A DNA stretch of 64,000 bases from Hymenobacter sp. BT559 (GTDB lineage: Bacteria; Bacteroidota; Bacteroidia; Cytophagales; Hymenobacteraceae), in assembly GCF_016427535.1 (NCBI RefSeq), contig NZ_JAELXV010000001.1, forward strand, positions 1,426,001 to 1,490,000, in the 5' to 3' direction. The notes under the pieces are model-generated. The model searched no databases. It was not told the origin of the DNA and saw only the letters and a program-made list of their open reading frames with translations. Every line of letters begins with the position of its first letter. The stretch's first letter is position 1. The position numbers and the translations under genes were made by a program. Below, in pieces: positions 30,685 through 39,361 of this stretch.

Positions 30685-31332
30685 ATAGCTACCCCAAACC
30701 GTCGGTACGTGCCCCGCCAGCAGGTGGAAGAGCCGTTCAAAATCAACCAGAAAATCACCGCCCGCGAGGTTCGTCTCGTCGGCGATAATGTCGAGCAGGG
30801 TATCTATTCGATAGACCAGGCTCGCAAATTTGCCCAGGAGCAAAACCTGGATTTGGTGGAGATTTCGCCCACCGCTACCCCGCCCGTATGCCGCGTTATC
30901 GACTACTCGAAATTTAAGTACGAGCAGAAGAAGAAAACTCGCGAGCTGAAGGCCAAGCAAACCAAGGTTGTAATCAAAGAAATTCGCTTCGGTCCTAATA
31001 CCGACGACCACGACTTTGAGTTTAAAGTAAAGCACGCCAAAGAGTTTCTTAAAGAGGGCGCCAAGATTAAGAGCTACGTGCACTTCGTAGGCCGTAGCAT
31101 AGTCTTCAAAGAGCGCGGTGAGATTCTGCTGCTCAAGTTTGCCCAGGCCCTCGAAGACCTCGCCAAAGTTGAGCAGCTGCCCAAGCTCGAAGGCAAGCGC
31201 ATGTTCCTCTATTTGGCTCCTAAGGCTGCCGTAGTAGCCAAACCTGCCGCGAAGCCCGCTGCTCCGGCCGATAAGCCTAAAGAGAACAAGGCTCTTAAGG
31301 ACAAAGAAGCTGCTCAGGCGGCCACCGAATAG
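30685..31332 (+). CDS. infC: Translation initiation factor IF-3, apparent AUA start
   Basis: A 215-residue IF-3, which binds the 30S subunit and checks start codon and initiator tRNA. The N-domain contains [22 protein letters not shown], the linker [19 protein letters not shown], and the C-domain [14 protein letters not shown]. The last 40 residues are a Lys/Ala/Pro-rich tail not found in most IF-3. The best start is ATA 30685: it lies 8 bases after a perfect SD and gives a product beginning (M)[11 protein letters not shown], as in relatives. infC is known to use non-standard starts (AUU in E. coli) so that IF-3 represses its own translation. An ATG at 30622 would add 21 residues unlike IF-3. 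rpmI follows 87 bases later. Confidence 0.93.
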   Translation: MATPNRRYVPRQQVEEPFKINQKITAREVRLVGDNVEQGIYSIDQARKFAQEQNLDLVEISPTATPPVCRVIDYSKFKYEQKKKTRELKAKQTKVVIKEIRFGPNTDDHDFEFKVKHAKEFLKEGAKIKSYVHFVGRSIVFKERGEILLLKFAQALEDLAKVEQLPKLEGKRMFLYLAPKAAVVAKPAAKPAAPADKPKENKALKDKEAAQAATE

Positions 31333-31419
31333 CTTAACCCCGGTTGTTGATGGCTGCCGCTGCCGGCTACGTTAGTCGTTCAGCGTCAGTACCAAACAAT
31401 CAATAATCAACCACAACCC

Positions 31420-31614
31420 ATGCCCAAAGTAAAAACCAAGTCGGGTGCCAAAAAGCGTTTCAAGCTGACTGGCACCGGCAAAGTGAAGCGTAAGCACGCT
31501 TTCAAGTCGCACATTCTGACCAAGAAGAGCACCAAGCGTAAGCGTGCCCTCACCCACAGCGGCCTAGTTAGCTCGGCCGACATGAACCGGGTGAATCAAA
31601 TGCTTAACATCTAA
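31420..31614 (+). CDS. rpmI: 50S ribosomal protein L35
   Basis: A 64-residue, strongly basic protein beginning [20 protein letters not shown], the hallmark of L35, with the later [14 protein letters not shown] block. Length is exactly that of the family. Part of the infC-rpmI-rplT unit; 75 bases separate it from rplT. Confidence 0.97.
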   Translation: MPKVKTKSGAKKRFKLTGTGKVKRKHAFKSHILTKKSTKRKRALTHSGLVSSADMNRVNQMLNI

Positions 31615-31689
31615 ATCCTCACCAGGCTTCCGGTCGCATGATAAGCTTCAGCAATTGCTGAGCGCCGGCTGCCAAAAACAACTTAGGTT

Positions 31690-32034
31690 ATGCCAAGGAG
31701 TGTAAACCACGTGGCCTCGCGCCACCGCCGCAAGAAAGTAATGCGCCTCGCCAAAGGCTACTATGGCCGGCGCAAAAATGTATGGACCGTTGCGAAGAAC
31801 GCAGTAGAAAAGGGCTTGCTCTATGCCTACCGCGACCGCAAGGTAAAGAAGCGCGAGTTCCGTGCCCTCTGGATTCAGCGTATCAACGCTGGTGCTCGTG
31901 AGCACGGCCTGTCGTACTCGCAGCTGATGGGCGGCCTCAAGAAGGCTGGCATCGACCTCAACCGCAAGGTGCTTGCCGACCTAGCCCTGAACCACCCTGC
32001 TGCTTTCGCGGGCATCGTTGAGAAAGTGAAGTAA
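31690..32034 (+). CDS. rplT: 50S ribosomal protein L20
   Basis: A 114-residue ribosomal protein, essential for early 50S assembly. It begins [19 protein letters not shown] and continues with [22 protein letters not shown], both diagnostic of L20. Length is normal. In many bacteria L20 represses its own operon by binding mRNA; a 14-base perfect palindrome (31648-31661, TCAGCAATTGCTGA) sits in the spacer before this gene and could form a hairpin, but nothing shows that it is the L20 target. A terminator follows at 32082. Confidence 0.97.
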   Translation: MPRSVNHVASRHRRKKVMRLAKGYYGRRKNVWTVAKNAVEKGLLYAYRDRKVKKREFRALWIQRINAGAREHGLSYSQLMGGLKKAGIDLNRKVLADLALNHPAAFAGIVEKVK

Positions 32035-32081
32035 AGTAGGGAAGGCGCCCGCAAGGCTCCACCCAATCGACTGACCCTGCT

Positions 32082-32117
32082 AAGCGCTTGCCCCCACCTA
32101 GGAGGCAAGCGCTTTTT
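32082..32117 (+). terminator. Intrinsic terminator after rplT
   Basis: Perfect 11-bp stem (32082-32092 and 32104-32114) followed by T run. The loop contains CCTAGG. Confidence 0.85.
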
Positions 32118-32174
32118 GCTTTACGAGCTGCTACGGTTCAGCTTTTATTGCGTAGCTTGTAGAGGCTAAAAGCA

Positions 32175-32209
32175 AAAAACCGTCCTAGTATAAAACTAGA
32201 ACGGTTTTT
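32175..32209 (-). terminator. Terminator downstream of tRNA-Met
   Basis: Stem with one mismatch, A run at 32175 and T run ending at 32209, directly beyond the 3' end of the leftward tRNA gene (32216). Confidence 0.75.
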
Positions 32210-32215
32210 GATAAG

Positions 32216-32289
32216 TAGCGGGGACGAGAGTTGAACTCGTGACCTCAGGGTTATGAATCCTGTGCTCTAACCAACTGAGCTACCCCGCC
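32216..32289 (-). tRNA. tRNA-Met (CAT anticodon)
   Basis: The minus strand folds as a 74-nt cloverleaf: acceptor GGCGGGG with CCCCGCT (G-U at the first pair), D arm AGCTCAGTTGGTTAGAGC, anticodon loop TTCATAA (anticodon CAT), T arm ACGAG/CTCGT with loop TTCAACT. There is no encoded CCA. The anticodon stem lacks the three G-C pairs of initiator tRNA, so it is elongator Met; a lysidine-modified Ile tRNA cannot be fully excluded from the anticodon alone. Confidence 0.95.
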
Positions 32290-32306
32290 GGGTCGGTTTG
32301 GGAGTG

Positions 32307-32336
32307 CAAAGGTAGTAAAAAAACTCAACCTGGCAA
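32307..32336 (-). promoter_or_regulatory. Promoter of tRNA-Met (TTG -33, TACCTTTG -7)
   Basis: On the minus strand TTG (32334-32336), 19 bases, then TACCTTTG (32307-32314): a full match to the Bacteroidota primary promoter. Transcription should begin a few bases before the tRNA 5' end at 32289. Confidence 0.75.
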
Positions 32337-32397
32337 CTCTATTTTTAAAAAAAAAGTTGTTTTCCTGCCCGCTGGGCCGCTTTTCTTCAAAGTACTT

Positions 32398-32811
32398 ATG
32401 GACATGCCCGTTACCAGTAGTAAGCGCCGTTTCGAGATGGAATATCCGATAAACGCTTCGCCCCGTCTGTTGTTTCCCTATCTCGCCTCAGCCTCAGGAC
32501 TCGCGCAGTGGTTTTGCGAGGATGTGCGCCTCGACCCTGACCACCGTTTTAATATGGTGTGGGACAAGCAGAACCACTACGCCGAAATAGCCTTGCAACG
32601 CCCCGGCCGCTCTATCCGCTATGTGTTTCTGGATGAGAAAAAACAGCCCTTAAGCGATGCTAACTATTTGGATTTTAGCCTGGAATACTCGAAAATTACA
32701 GACAGCGTGTTTCTACGCGTAACCGACTATTCCGACCATGGCAATGACCAAGAGCAGCAAGAGCTGTGGGATGGCTTGGTAGGGCGATTGCGAGAGCAGG
32801 TAGGCGGTTAA
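32398..32811 (+). CDS. START-like (SRPBCC) domain protein
   Basis: A 137-residue soluble protein with an SRPBCC/AHSA1-like helix-grip fold pattern: FEMEYPINASPRLLFPYLASASGLAQWFCEDV (key words EYPINASPRLLFPYL and LAQWF), then strands ending in LRVTDYSDHGNDQEQQ and a C-terminal helix. This compact form is conserved in Bacteroidota and of unknown function; the fold usually binds hydrophobic ligands. ATG 32398 is used; a second ATG two codons later is possible. It lies 71 bases before the LptF/G permease gene on the same strand. Confidence 0.85.
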   Translation: MDMPVTSSKRRFEMEYPINASPRLLFPYLASASGLAQWFCEDVRLDPDHRFNMVWDKQNHYAEIALQRPGRSIRYVFLDEKKQPLSDANYLDFSLEYSKITDSVFLRVTDYSDHGNDQEQQELWDGLVGRLREQVGG

Positions 32812-32882
32812 CCCCCTAGGCGGGCTACGCACTATCTGATGACCACGGGCGTTGAAACTCGCGGGCAGGTTTTAGTAACGAA

Positions 32883-34334
32883 ATGATGCTAAAGAAACTC
32901 GATAAACTTATTTTAAAAGCCTTTGCGGGGCCTTTTCTGCTCACGTTCGCCGTAGTAGAGTTCATTTTTCTGACCCAGGTTTTACTCAAGTATCTCGATG
33001 ATATTGTGGGTAAAGACCTAGGGGTTGCCGTTATTCTGAAGTTGCTATTCTTTCTCAGCGTTACCATCGTGCCCATCTCACTGCCTTTGGCCGTGCTGCT
33101 ATCGTCACTGATGACCTATGGCAACCTAGGGGAGCACCATGAGCTAACGGCCATCAAGGCCTCGGGTATTGCGCTCACGCGCATTTTGCGCCCCGTGTGG
33201 CTAGTGAGCTTGGCGCTGGGGGGTATTGCGTTCTGGTTTAACAATAGCATTGTACCTAAGGCCAATCTAAATGCCTATAGCTTGCTATGGGATGTGCGGC
33301 AGAAAAAGCTAGCGCTCGACATCCGTGAAGGTGTTTTTTACAACGGTATCCCTGGTTACACCATTAAGGTGAACAAGAAATTAGGTCCAAATAAAGATGC
33401 TCTCATGGGCATTATGATTTACGACCATACCCAGAAGTCGGGCAACGCAACCGTAATGCTGGCCGACTCGGGCCGTATGTTCACCCGCTTTGGCGGACAG
33501 TACCTAGGGTTAGAGCTGTTTCGGGGTCATAGCTACGTAGAGCAACCCGATGCCCGCGACCGCTCAGCATCATCGTTTGTGCGACAGGGCTTTACCCGGA
33601 ATATGATAACGTTTTCGCTGTCTTCCTTTAATTTGACTAACACCAAGAAGGAGTTGTTTCAGCAAAACCGTATGATGCTGAACATTCCGCAGTTGTTCAA
33701 GTCGACTGATTCAACGCAGAAGGCGCTGCAACGCCAGCGTAAGCAGATACCGCTGCAGCTCAGCGGCTACTATACATACCTGCGCTTCGACACCATTAAT
33801 CAAGCTGCCTATCGCAAGGTGTCGGCTTGGCACGTTCCATTGAGCAAGCTGGCCCCGCTGACGGGCGCCCAGGCCGAGCAGGCTGCCAATCGGGCCCGCA
33901 ACATCGCCACCTTTATGAATACCAGCTCGCAGCGGCTGTTTGAGACCGCTCGTGATTCGGCCCAGTTCCGCATTGAAATCTACCGTAAGTACACGCAATC
34001 GGTGGCCGTTATTATGTTTTTTTTGATAGGCGCGCCACTTGGGGCCATTATCAAAAAGGGCGGCCTAGGCGTACCTATTTTGATTTCTATCCTGTTCTTC
34101 ATTGTGTACTACGTCTTGAGCATCTTGGGCGAGAAGGGCGGCCGTGAGTTTGAGATGCCAGTAGGGCTGGGGATGTGGATTTCAAATGCTCTGCTACTTC
34201 CTGCCGGATTATTCTTCCTCTACCAAGCTTATAATGACTCGGGTCTGCTTGAGACTGACTTCTGGCGGCGCCTTGCGCAACGGTTGCCGCGCTTCCCGCG
34301 TCTGCGCCGATTAGCGTTGCCAGCTACGGAATAA
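32883..34334 (+). CDS. LptF/LptG-family permease
   Basis: A 483-residue inner-membrane protein of the LptF/LptG family, which together with the ATPase LptB extracts lipopolysaccharide from the membrane. Six hydrophobic helices are seen: N-terminal LDKLILKAFAGPFLLTFAVV, then two more around 50-130, and three after residue 360 (SVAVIMFFLIGAPLGAIIKKGG is diagnostic). The periplasmic beta-jellyroll lies between. Only one family member is in this window; a second is expected elsewhere. The OstA-like gene at 44873 is another part of the same pathway. ATG 32883; a MM start makes 32886 equally possible. Confidence 0.9.
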   Translation: MMLKKLDKLILKAFAGPFLLTFAVVEFIFLTQVLLKYLDDIVGKDLGVAVILKLLFFLSVTIVPISLPLAVLLSSLMTYGNLGEHHELTAIKASGIALTRILRPVWLVSLALGGIAFWFNNSIVPKANLNAYSLLWDVRQKKLALDIREGVFYNGIPGYTIKVNKKLGPNKDALMGIMIYDHTQKSGNATVMLADSGRMFTRFGGQYLGLELFRGHSYVEQPDARDRSASSFVRQGFTRNMITFSLSSFNLTNTKKELFQQNRMMLNIPQLFKSTDSTQKALQRQRKQIPLQLSGYYTYLRFDTINQAAYRKVSAWHVPLSKLAPLTGAQAEQAANRARNIATFMNTSSQRLFETARDSAQFRIEIYRKYTQSVAVIMFFLIGAPLGAIIKKGGLGVPILISILFFIVYYVLSILGEKGGREFEMPVGLGMWISNALLLPAGLFFLYQAYNDSGLLETDFWRRLAQRLPRFPRLRRLALPATE

Positions 34335-34338
34335 GTAA

Positions 34339-34369
34339 TTGGATTCCCGAAAGAAATTGCGTACCTTTG
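34339..34369 (+). promoter_or_regulatory. Promoter of rpsO (TTG -33, TACCTTTG -7)
   Basis: TTG (34339-34341), 20-base spacer, TACCTTTG (34362-34369): full match to the Bacteroidota consensus. Confidence 0.75.
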
Positions 34370-34373
34370 CGCC

Positions 34374-34442
34374 CGCCCTGCGGTGTAGGGCAGCCACAAT
34401 TCTCTTATTTTTTAATCTAAGACGGGTCATTCCTATCTGCCG
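34374..34442 (+). promoter_or_regulatory. rpsO: rpsO 5' leader with hairpin
   Basis: The predicted transcript has a leader of about 68 bases. It starts with a small hairpin GCCCT (34375-34379) and AGGGC (34387-34391). S15 controls its own translation through leader RNA structures in several phyla, each with its own fold; whether this leader does so is inference. Confidence 0.35.
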
Positions 34443-34718
34443 ATGAAACTCTCGACCGAGGCCAAGCAGGCCATCTTCGAAAAAAACAGCCTTCAGAAAG
34501 TAAACACCGACACCGGTTCGGCCGAGTCGCAAATTGCGCTGTTCACGCACCGCATTCAGCACCTCACGGAGCACCTGAAGACCAACAAAAAAGACCACAG
34601 CACTCGTCTAGGTCTGCTCAAACTGGTAGGTAAGCGCCGCCGCATGCTGGATTATCTTCAGCACCGCGAGATTAACCGCTACCGCGCCATCATCAAGGAG
34701 CTAGGCATCCGCAAGTAA
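34443..34718 (+). CDS. rpsO: 30S ribosomal protein S15
   Basis: A 91-residue S15, a primary binder of 16S rRNA. The diagnostic block NTDTGSAESQIALFTHRIQHLTEHLKTNKKDHSTR is present (key words GSAESQIALFTHRI, DHSTR), followed by KRRRMLDYLQ. Length is normal. The gene has its own promoter and terminator. pnp follows 218 bases downstream, the order known from many bacteria. Confidence 0.97.
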   Translation: MKLSTEAKQAIFEKNSLQKVNTDTGSAESQIALFTHRIQHLTEHLKTNKKDHSTRLGLLKLVGKRRRMLDYLQHREINRYRAIIKELGIRK

Positions 34719-34731
34719 GCCAAGCTACCGG

Positions 34732-34772
34732 GAGTAGGGAGCCTTCTAGAGAAGGTTCCCTACTCTTTTTTT
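34732..34772 (+). terminator. Intrinsic terminator after rpsO
   Basis: Stem GAGTAGGGA/TCCCTACTC extended by CCTTCT/AGAAGG, followed by eight T. It separates rpsO from pnp. Confidence 0.9.
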
Positions 34773-34935
34773 TGCCGGTGCCCAAGCCGTCCTGGGGCAC
34801 TCGCAGTACCCGAAGCTAGGAGCGAGTCAGCGGCCCCCTCCCGTACTGCGTTTGCCTGAACTGTTTGCCTGCAAGTTTTTGTTTGAATAGATATTTTTTA
34901 GCTCCTAGCTTCCAGCTACTTACTCTTTCGAAAGA

Positions 34936-37074
34936 ATGCCCGCTCCCCACTCAATTACCAAAACCCTGGCGCTGCCCGATGGCCGTCAGATTTCCATTGA
35001 AACCGGCAAACTGGCCAAGTTTGCTGATGGTGCCGTAGTAGTGCGTCTCGGCGACACGATGCTACTCGCTACCGTTGTGTCGGCTCCGAGCCAGCGCGAA
35101 GGTGTTGACTTTCTGCCGCTTTCGGTTGACTACCAAGAAAAATTTGGTTCGGCCGGTAAGATTCCTGGCTCGTTCCAGCGCCGCGAAGGCCGCCTGAGCG
35201 ACTACGAGATTCTGATTTGCCGCCTCGTTGACCGCATTCTGCGGCCAATGTTCCCCAAAGACTACCACTACGAGGTGCAGGTAATGATTAACCTCATCTC
35301 GGCTGACAAAGAAGTACAGCCTGATGCGCTGGCTGCGTTGGCTGCCTCAGCCGCTATCTCGATTTCCGATATTCCGTTTGCCGGCCCGATTTCGGAAGTG
35401 CGCGTAGCGCGCATCGATGGTCAGTTCCAGATTAACCCTAAGACCAGCGACCTAGCGCGCGCCGATATGGACCTCATCGTAGGTGCTACGGCCGACTCGG
35501 TAGCCATGGTAGAAGGCGAGATGAAGGAAGTGAGCGAAGAAGAAATGGTAGCCGCCATTGCCTTCGGTCACGAAGCCATCAAAGCACAGGTGCAGCTGCA
35601 GAAAGAGCTGGCCGAGGCTGTAGGCCGCACGCCCGACGCGCAGCCCCGTGAGTATCCTAAGTACGAAGAGAACGACGCGCTGAAAGCGCTGATTCACGAA
35701 GGCATCTACCAAGGTGCTTACGACGTGGCTCGCTCGGGTAACACCAGCAAGTCGGGCCGCAAAGAAGGCTTCTCGGGTGTTAAGAAAGCTTTCCTCGATA
35801 AGCTAGTGGCCGAGCAGCCCGAGCTGGATATGAAGATGGTAAGCCGCTACTATTCGTCGGCCGAGAAAAAAGCCATCCGCGATATGATGATTAAAGAGCG
35901 GGTGCGCCTCGACGGTCGTCAGCTTACCGAAATTCGTCCTATCTGGTCGGAAATCAATTACCTGCCGGGTGCTCACGGCTCAGCCATATTCACGCGTGGC
36001 GAAACCCAGAGCTTGACCACGGCTACGCTTGGCACCAAGCTCGATGAGCAAATCATCGACCAGCCGCTGCACTCGGGCTACAACCGATTCATGCTGCACT
36101 ATAACTTCCCCGGCTATTCGACCGGCGAAGTGAAGCCTAACCGGGGCGCTGGTCGCCGCGAAATTGGCCACGGTAACTTGGCTATGCGCTCGCTCAAGCA
36201 AGTGTTGCCACCCGACGAAGAAAACCCCTATACCATCCGCATTGTATCGGACATCCTGGAGTCGAATGGCTCGAGCTCGATGGCGACGGTGTGCGCCGGC
36301 TCGCTGGCCCTGATGGATGCCGGCGTGAAAGTGCGTTCGGCAGTAGCTGGTATCGCTATGGGTCTGGTGCAGGATAAAGAAACCGGCGAATATGCCGTGC
36401 TGTCCGATATTCTGGGCGACGAAGACCACCTAGGCGATATGGACTTCAAGGTAACTGGAACCGAGAAGGGGATTTGCGCTTGCCAGATGGACATCAAAAT
36501 CCAGGGCCTGAGCAATGAGATTCTGACCGCCGCCCTGCACCAAGCCCGCGAAGGCCGCCTGCACATTCTGCGCGAGATGGCCAAGACCATTGACGCCCCG
36601 GCTCCTGAGCTGAAGGCGCACACGCCGCGCTCGCACAAAATGCTGATTGACAAAGAGTTCATTGGCGCGGTAATCGGGCCGGGTGGCAAAGTCATTCAGC
36701 AAATCCAAAAGGATACTGGTGCCACGGTTATCATCGAGGAAAAGGACGAAAAGGGCCACGTAAGCATTTACGCCGCCAACCAAGAGTCGATGCAGGGTGC
36801 TATCGACCGCATCCGGGCCATTGCGGCGCAGCCCGAAGTAGGCGAGACCTATAAAGGCAAAGTGCGCTCGATTCAGCCCTATGGTGCATTTGTGGAAATC
36901 ATGCCGGGTAAAGACGGTCTGTTGCACATTTCGGAGGTGACGCACGAGCGCATTGCGTCGCTCGAAGGAGTGCTAGAAGTAGGACAGGAGATAGATGTGA
37001 AGCTAGTGGATATCGACAAAAAGACGGGCAAATACCGGCTGTCGCGCAAAGTGCTATTGGCCAAGCCAGCGTAG
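34936..37074 (+). CDS. pnp: Polyribonucleotide nucleotidyltransferase (PNPase)
   Basis: A 712-residue phosphorolytic 3'-5' exoribonuclease that degrades mRNA. Domains in order: first RNase PH domain ([41 protein letters not shown] region), helical alpha domain, second RNase PH domain with the catalytic part [15 protein letters not shown] and [18 protein letters not shown], a KH domain ([17 protein letters not shown]), and an S1 domain ([29 protein letters not shown]). Length is standard. ATG 34936. Contains only one CCTAGG in over 2 kb, as for other highly expressed genes here. Confidence 0.97.
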   Translation: MPAPHSITKTLALPDGRQISIETGKLAKFADGAVVVRLGDTMLLATVVSAPSQREGVDFLPLSVDYQEKFGSAGKIPGSFQRREGRLSDYEILICRLVDRILRPMFPKDYHYEVQVMINLISADKEVQPDALAALAASAAISISDIPFAGPISEVRVARIDGQFQINPKTSDLARADMDLIVGATADSVAMVEGEMKEVSEEEMVAAIAFGHEAIKAQVQLQKELAEAVGRTPDAQPREYPKYEENDALKALIHEGIYQGAYDVARSGNTSKSGRKEGFSGVKKAFLDKLVAEQPELDMKMVSRYYSSAEKKAIRDMMIKERVRLDGRQLTEIRPIWSEINYLPGAHGSAIFTRGETQSLTTATLGTKLDEQIIDQPLHSGYNRFMLHYNFPGYSTGEVKPNRGAGRREIGHGNLAMRSLKQVLPPDEENPYTIRIVSDILESNGSSSMATVCAGSLALMDAGVKVRSAVAGIAMGLVQDKETGEYAVLSDILGDEDHLGDMDFKVTGTEKGICACQMDIKIQGLSNEILTAALHQAREGRLHILREMAKTIDAPAPELKAHTPRSHKMLIDKEFIGAVIGPGGKVIQQIQKDTGATVIIEEKDEKGHVSIYAANQESMQGAIDRIRAIAAQPEVGETYKGKVRSIQPYGAFVEIMPGKDGLLHISEVTHERIASLEGVLEVGQEIDVKLVDIDKKTGKYRLSRKVLLAKPA

Positions 37075-37089
37075 TGAATAAGTTAAGGA

Positions 37090-37178
37090 GAGAAGATGGA
37101 AAAATTTAAAATTTGGAATGCTAATTGCGGCGAGTAGCTAATGGTTAGAACCAAAATTTTATATTTTTCTGTCTTCTC
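37090..37178. repeat. Imperfect inverted repeat in the pnp-sigma spacer
   Basis: Arms 37090-37116 and 37151-37178 match except for about five positions (shared GAGAAGA, GAAAAAT, AAAATT, TTGG). The 34-base interior holds GCTAATGGTTAG. No T run follows, so it is not a clear terminator; it could be a small mobile-element relic or an RNA hairpin. Confidence 0.5.
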
Positions 37179-37308
37179 ATCCTCACCTTGCCTCGCCGAA
37201 CTTTCGCCCATATAGCAGCGTTGTTTTCCCTTGAATCGGCCGTGAGCCGGCCGAGTAGTATGCTTCCAATTAACTCCTTTAAAACTATCTAATTAGCCAC
37301 CGTTACCG

Positions 37309-38172
37309 ATGAGACAGCTAAAAATCAGCAAACAGATTACCAACCGCGAAAGCCAATCGCTGGATAAATATCTCCAGGAGATTGGTAAAGTGGACCTGCT
37401 GACGCCCGACGAGGAGGTAACGCTGGCGCAGCGCATTCGCGATGGTGACCAAAAAGCCCTGGAAAAGCTGACTAAAGCTAACCTGCGCTTTGTGGTTTCG
37501 GTAGCAAAACAATATCAAAACCAAGGGCTTAGCCTGGGCGACCTCATTAATGAAGGTAACTTAGGTCTTATTAAGGCAGCTAAACGCTTCGACGAAACCC
37601 GCGGCTTTAAGTTTATCTCTTACGCCGTATGGTGGATTCGCCAGAGCATCCTGCAAGCACTAGCTGAGCAGAGCCGTATTGTGCGTTTGCCTCTGAATCG
37701 GGTAGGCTCGTTGAACAAAATCAGCAAGTCTTTCTCGGAGCTGGAGCAGAAGTTCGAGCGGGAGCCTTCGCCCGAGGAAATTGCTGAGGTACTTGAGCTG
37801 ACTACTTCGGAAGTAGTGGATACCCTGAAAATTTCGGGTCGCCACGTATCGGTAGATGCACCGTTCGTGCAAGGCGAGGAGAACCGCTTGCTTGACGTGC
37901 TCGAAAACGAGGACGAAGAAACGCCGGATTCGGGCCTGATGAACGACTCACTGCGCAAAGAAGTGCAGCGGGCTCTCTCGACCCTGACCAAGCGTGAGGC
38001 TGACGTGATTACGCTCTACTTCGGGCTAAATGGTGAAGCCGCTCTAACGCTGGAAGAAATTGGCGAGAAGTTTAACCTGACCCGTGAGCGCGTGCGCCAG
38101 ATAAAGGAAAAGGCCATTCGCCGCTTGCGCCACACGTCGCGTTCGAAGGCGCTGAAGCCATACCTAGGCTAG
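37309..38172 (+). CDS. rpoD: Primary RNA polymerase sigma factor (RpoD/SigA)
   Basis: A 287-residue sigma-70 factor of the primary type but lacking region 1.1, the form typical of Bacteroidota. Region 1.2 begins [15 protein letters not shown]; region 2 has [38 protein letters not shown] and the -10-binding helix [14 protein letters not shown]; region 3 [13 protein letters not shown]; region 4 [17 protein letters not shown] and the -35-binding helix [20 protein letters not shown]. It should recognise the TTG/TAnnTTTG promoters annotated in this window. ATG 37309. It forms its own unit ending at a terminator at 38197. Confidence 0.95.
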   Translation: MRQLKISKQITNRESQSLDKYLQEIGKVDLLTPDEEVTLAQRIRDGDQKALEKLTKANLRFVVSVAKQYQNQGLSLGDLINEGNLGLIKAAKRFDETRGFKFISYAVWWIRQSILQALAEQSRIVRLPLNRVGSLNKISKSFSELEQKFEREPSPEEIAEVLELTTSEVVDTLKISGRHVSVDAPFVQGEENRLLDVLENEDEETPDSGLMNDSLRKEVQRALSTLTKREADVITLYFGLNGEAALTLEEIGEKFNLTRERVRQIKEKAIRRLRHTSRSKALKPYLG

Positions 38173-38196
38173 TTGTTGCCTAAATTTGTTTACTTG

Positions 38197-38226
38197 AAAA
38201 CCCCGACCGTGAGGTTGGGGTTTTTT
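38197..38226 (+). terminator. Intrinsic terminator after the sigma factor gene
   Basis: AAAACCCC-ACC paired with GGT-GGGGTTTT (one mismatch), 4-nt loop, followed by six T. Confidence 0.85.
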
Positions 38227-38322
38227 GTAGGTAAATGTGCGAATCCTAGGATTTGCTACGTTGTTTTTTATCTCTACGACTAATTGCTTGCGAGCGCGAA
38301 GCACAATTCTCGCGCTATTTGT

Positions 38323-39252
38323 ATGGAACACATTCATTGCTTGATAATTGGTTCGGGGCCAGCCGGCTATACTGCAGCTATCTACGCGGCGCGGGCCGGG
38401 CTCCAACCAGTAATGTACCAAGGCTTGCAGCCGGGGGGGCAGCTGACCATTACCAACGATGTGGAAAATTTTCCGGGCTACCCAGACGGTGTAATGGGCC
38501 CGGAGATGATGGAAGACTTGAAAAAGCAAGCCACACGTTTCGGTACGGATATCCGCTACGGCATTGCCACCAAAGTTGATTTTTCGGGGCACCCGCACAA
38601 AATCACGATTGACGAAACCACCGAGTTGACGGCCGATTCTGTGATTATTGCCACTGGCGCTTCGGCCAAGTGGTTGGGCCTGCCTTCAGAAGCGCGGTTG
38701 AACGGCTCGGGGGTATCGGCTTGCGCGGTGTGCGACGGCTTCTTCTATCGTGGTAAGGAAGTAGCCATCGTAGGCGCGGGCGACACAGCGGCTGAAGAGG
38801 CAAACTACCTCGCTAACCTTTGCTCGAAGGTGTATATGCTGGTGCGCAAAGACGCCATGCGGGCCTCGAAAATCATGCAGAAGCGGGTGCTCGATAACCC
38901 CAAAATTGAAGTGCTCTTCGACACTGCTACAGATGAAATTCTGGGTGAGCACGCTGTGGAAGCAGTACGGGTAAAGAACCTCGTGACGCATGAAACGCGT
39001 GAGCTTCCCATTCACGGCTTCTTCGTAGCCATTGGCCACGAGCCGAACTCCAAGATTTTTCAGGACTACCTGCACCATGATGAGCAGGGCTACCTAAAGA
39101 CTTTGCCCGGCACGGCCAAAACCAACGTGGATGGTGTGTTTGCCTGCGGCGACGTACAAGATTATACGTATCGCCAGGCCATTACGGCAGCGGGCAGCGG
39201 CTGTATGGCGGCACTCGATGCCGAGCGCTACCTAGCGGGCCTAAAATCATAG
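38323..39252 (+). CDS. trxB: Thioredoxin-disulfide reductase
   Basis: A 309-residue FAD enzyme that reduces thioredoxin with NADPH. The FAD site IIGSGPAGYTAAIYAARAG is at the N-terminus, the redox-active disulfide is CAVC (about residues 136-139), the NADPH site is VGAGDTAAEEANYL, and the C-terminal GVFACGDVQDYTYRQAITAAGSGCMAA binds FAD. Length is standard. ATG 38323 starts the Rossmann fold directly. No operon partner; bshB1, another thiol-redox gene, is 1.3 kb downstream. Confidence 0.96.
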   Translation: MEHIHCLIIGSGPAGYTAAIYAARAGLQPVMYQGLQPGGQLTITNDVENFPGYPDGVMGPEMMEDLKKQATRFGTDIRYGIATKVDFSGHPHKITIDETTELTADSVIIATGASAKWLGLPSEARLNGSGVSACAVCDGFFYRGKEVAIVGAGDTAAEEANYLANLCSKVYMLVRKDAMRASKIMQKRVLDNPKIEVLFDTATDEILGEHAVEAVRVKNLVTHETRELPIHGFFVAIGHEPNSKIFQDYLHHDEQGYLKTLPGTAKTNVDGVFACGDVQDYTYRQAITAAGSGCMAALDAERYLAGLKS

Positions 39253-39361
39253 TTTTATAAGCGAACGTGCAGCTAGCCAAGCGGGCGGTGCACCTTTCGT
39301 ATCTACCAACAGGCAGTAGTGGCTCGCGCACCGAGTCGCTGCTGTCATTTTTGGGTTTCTT

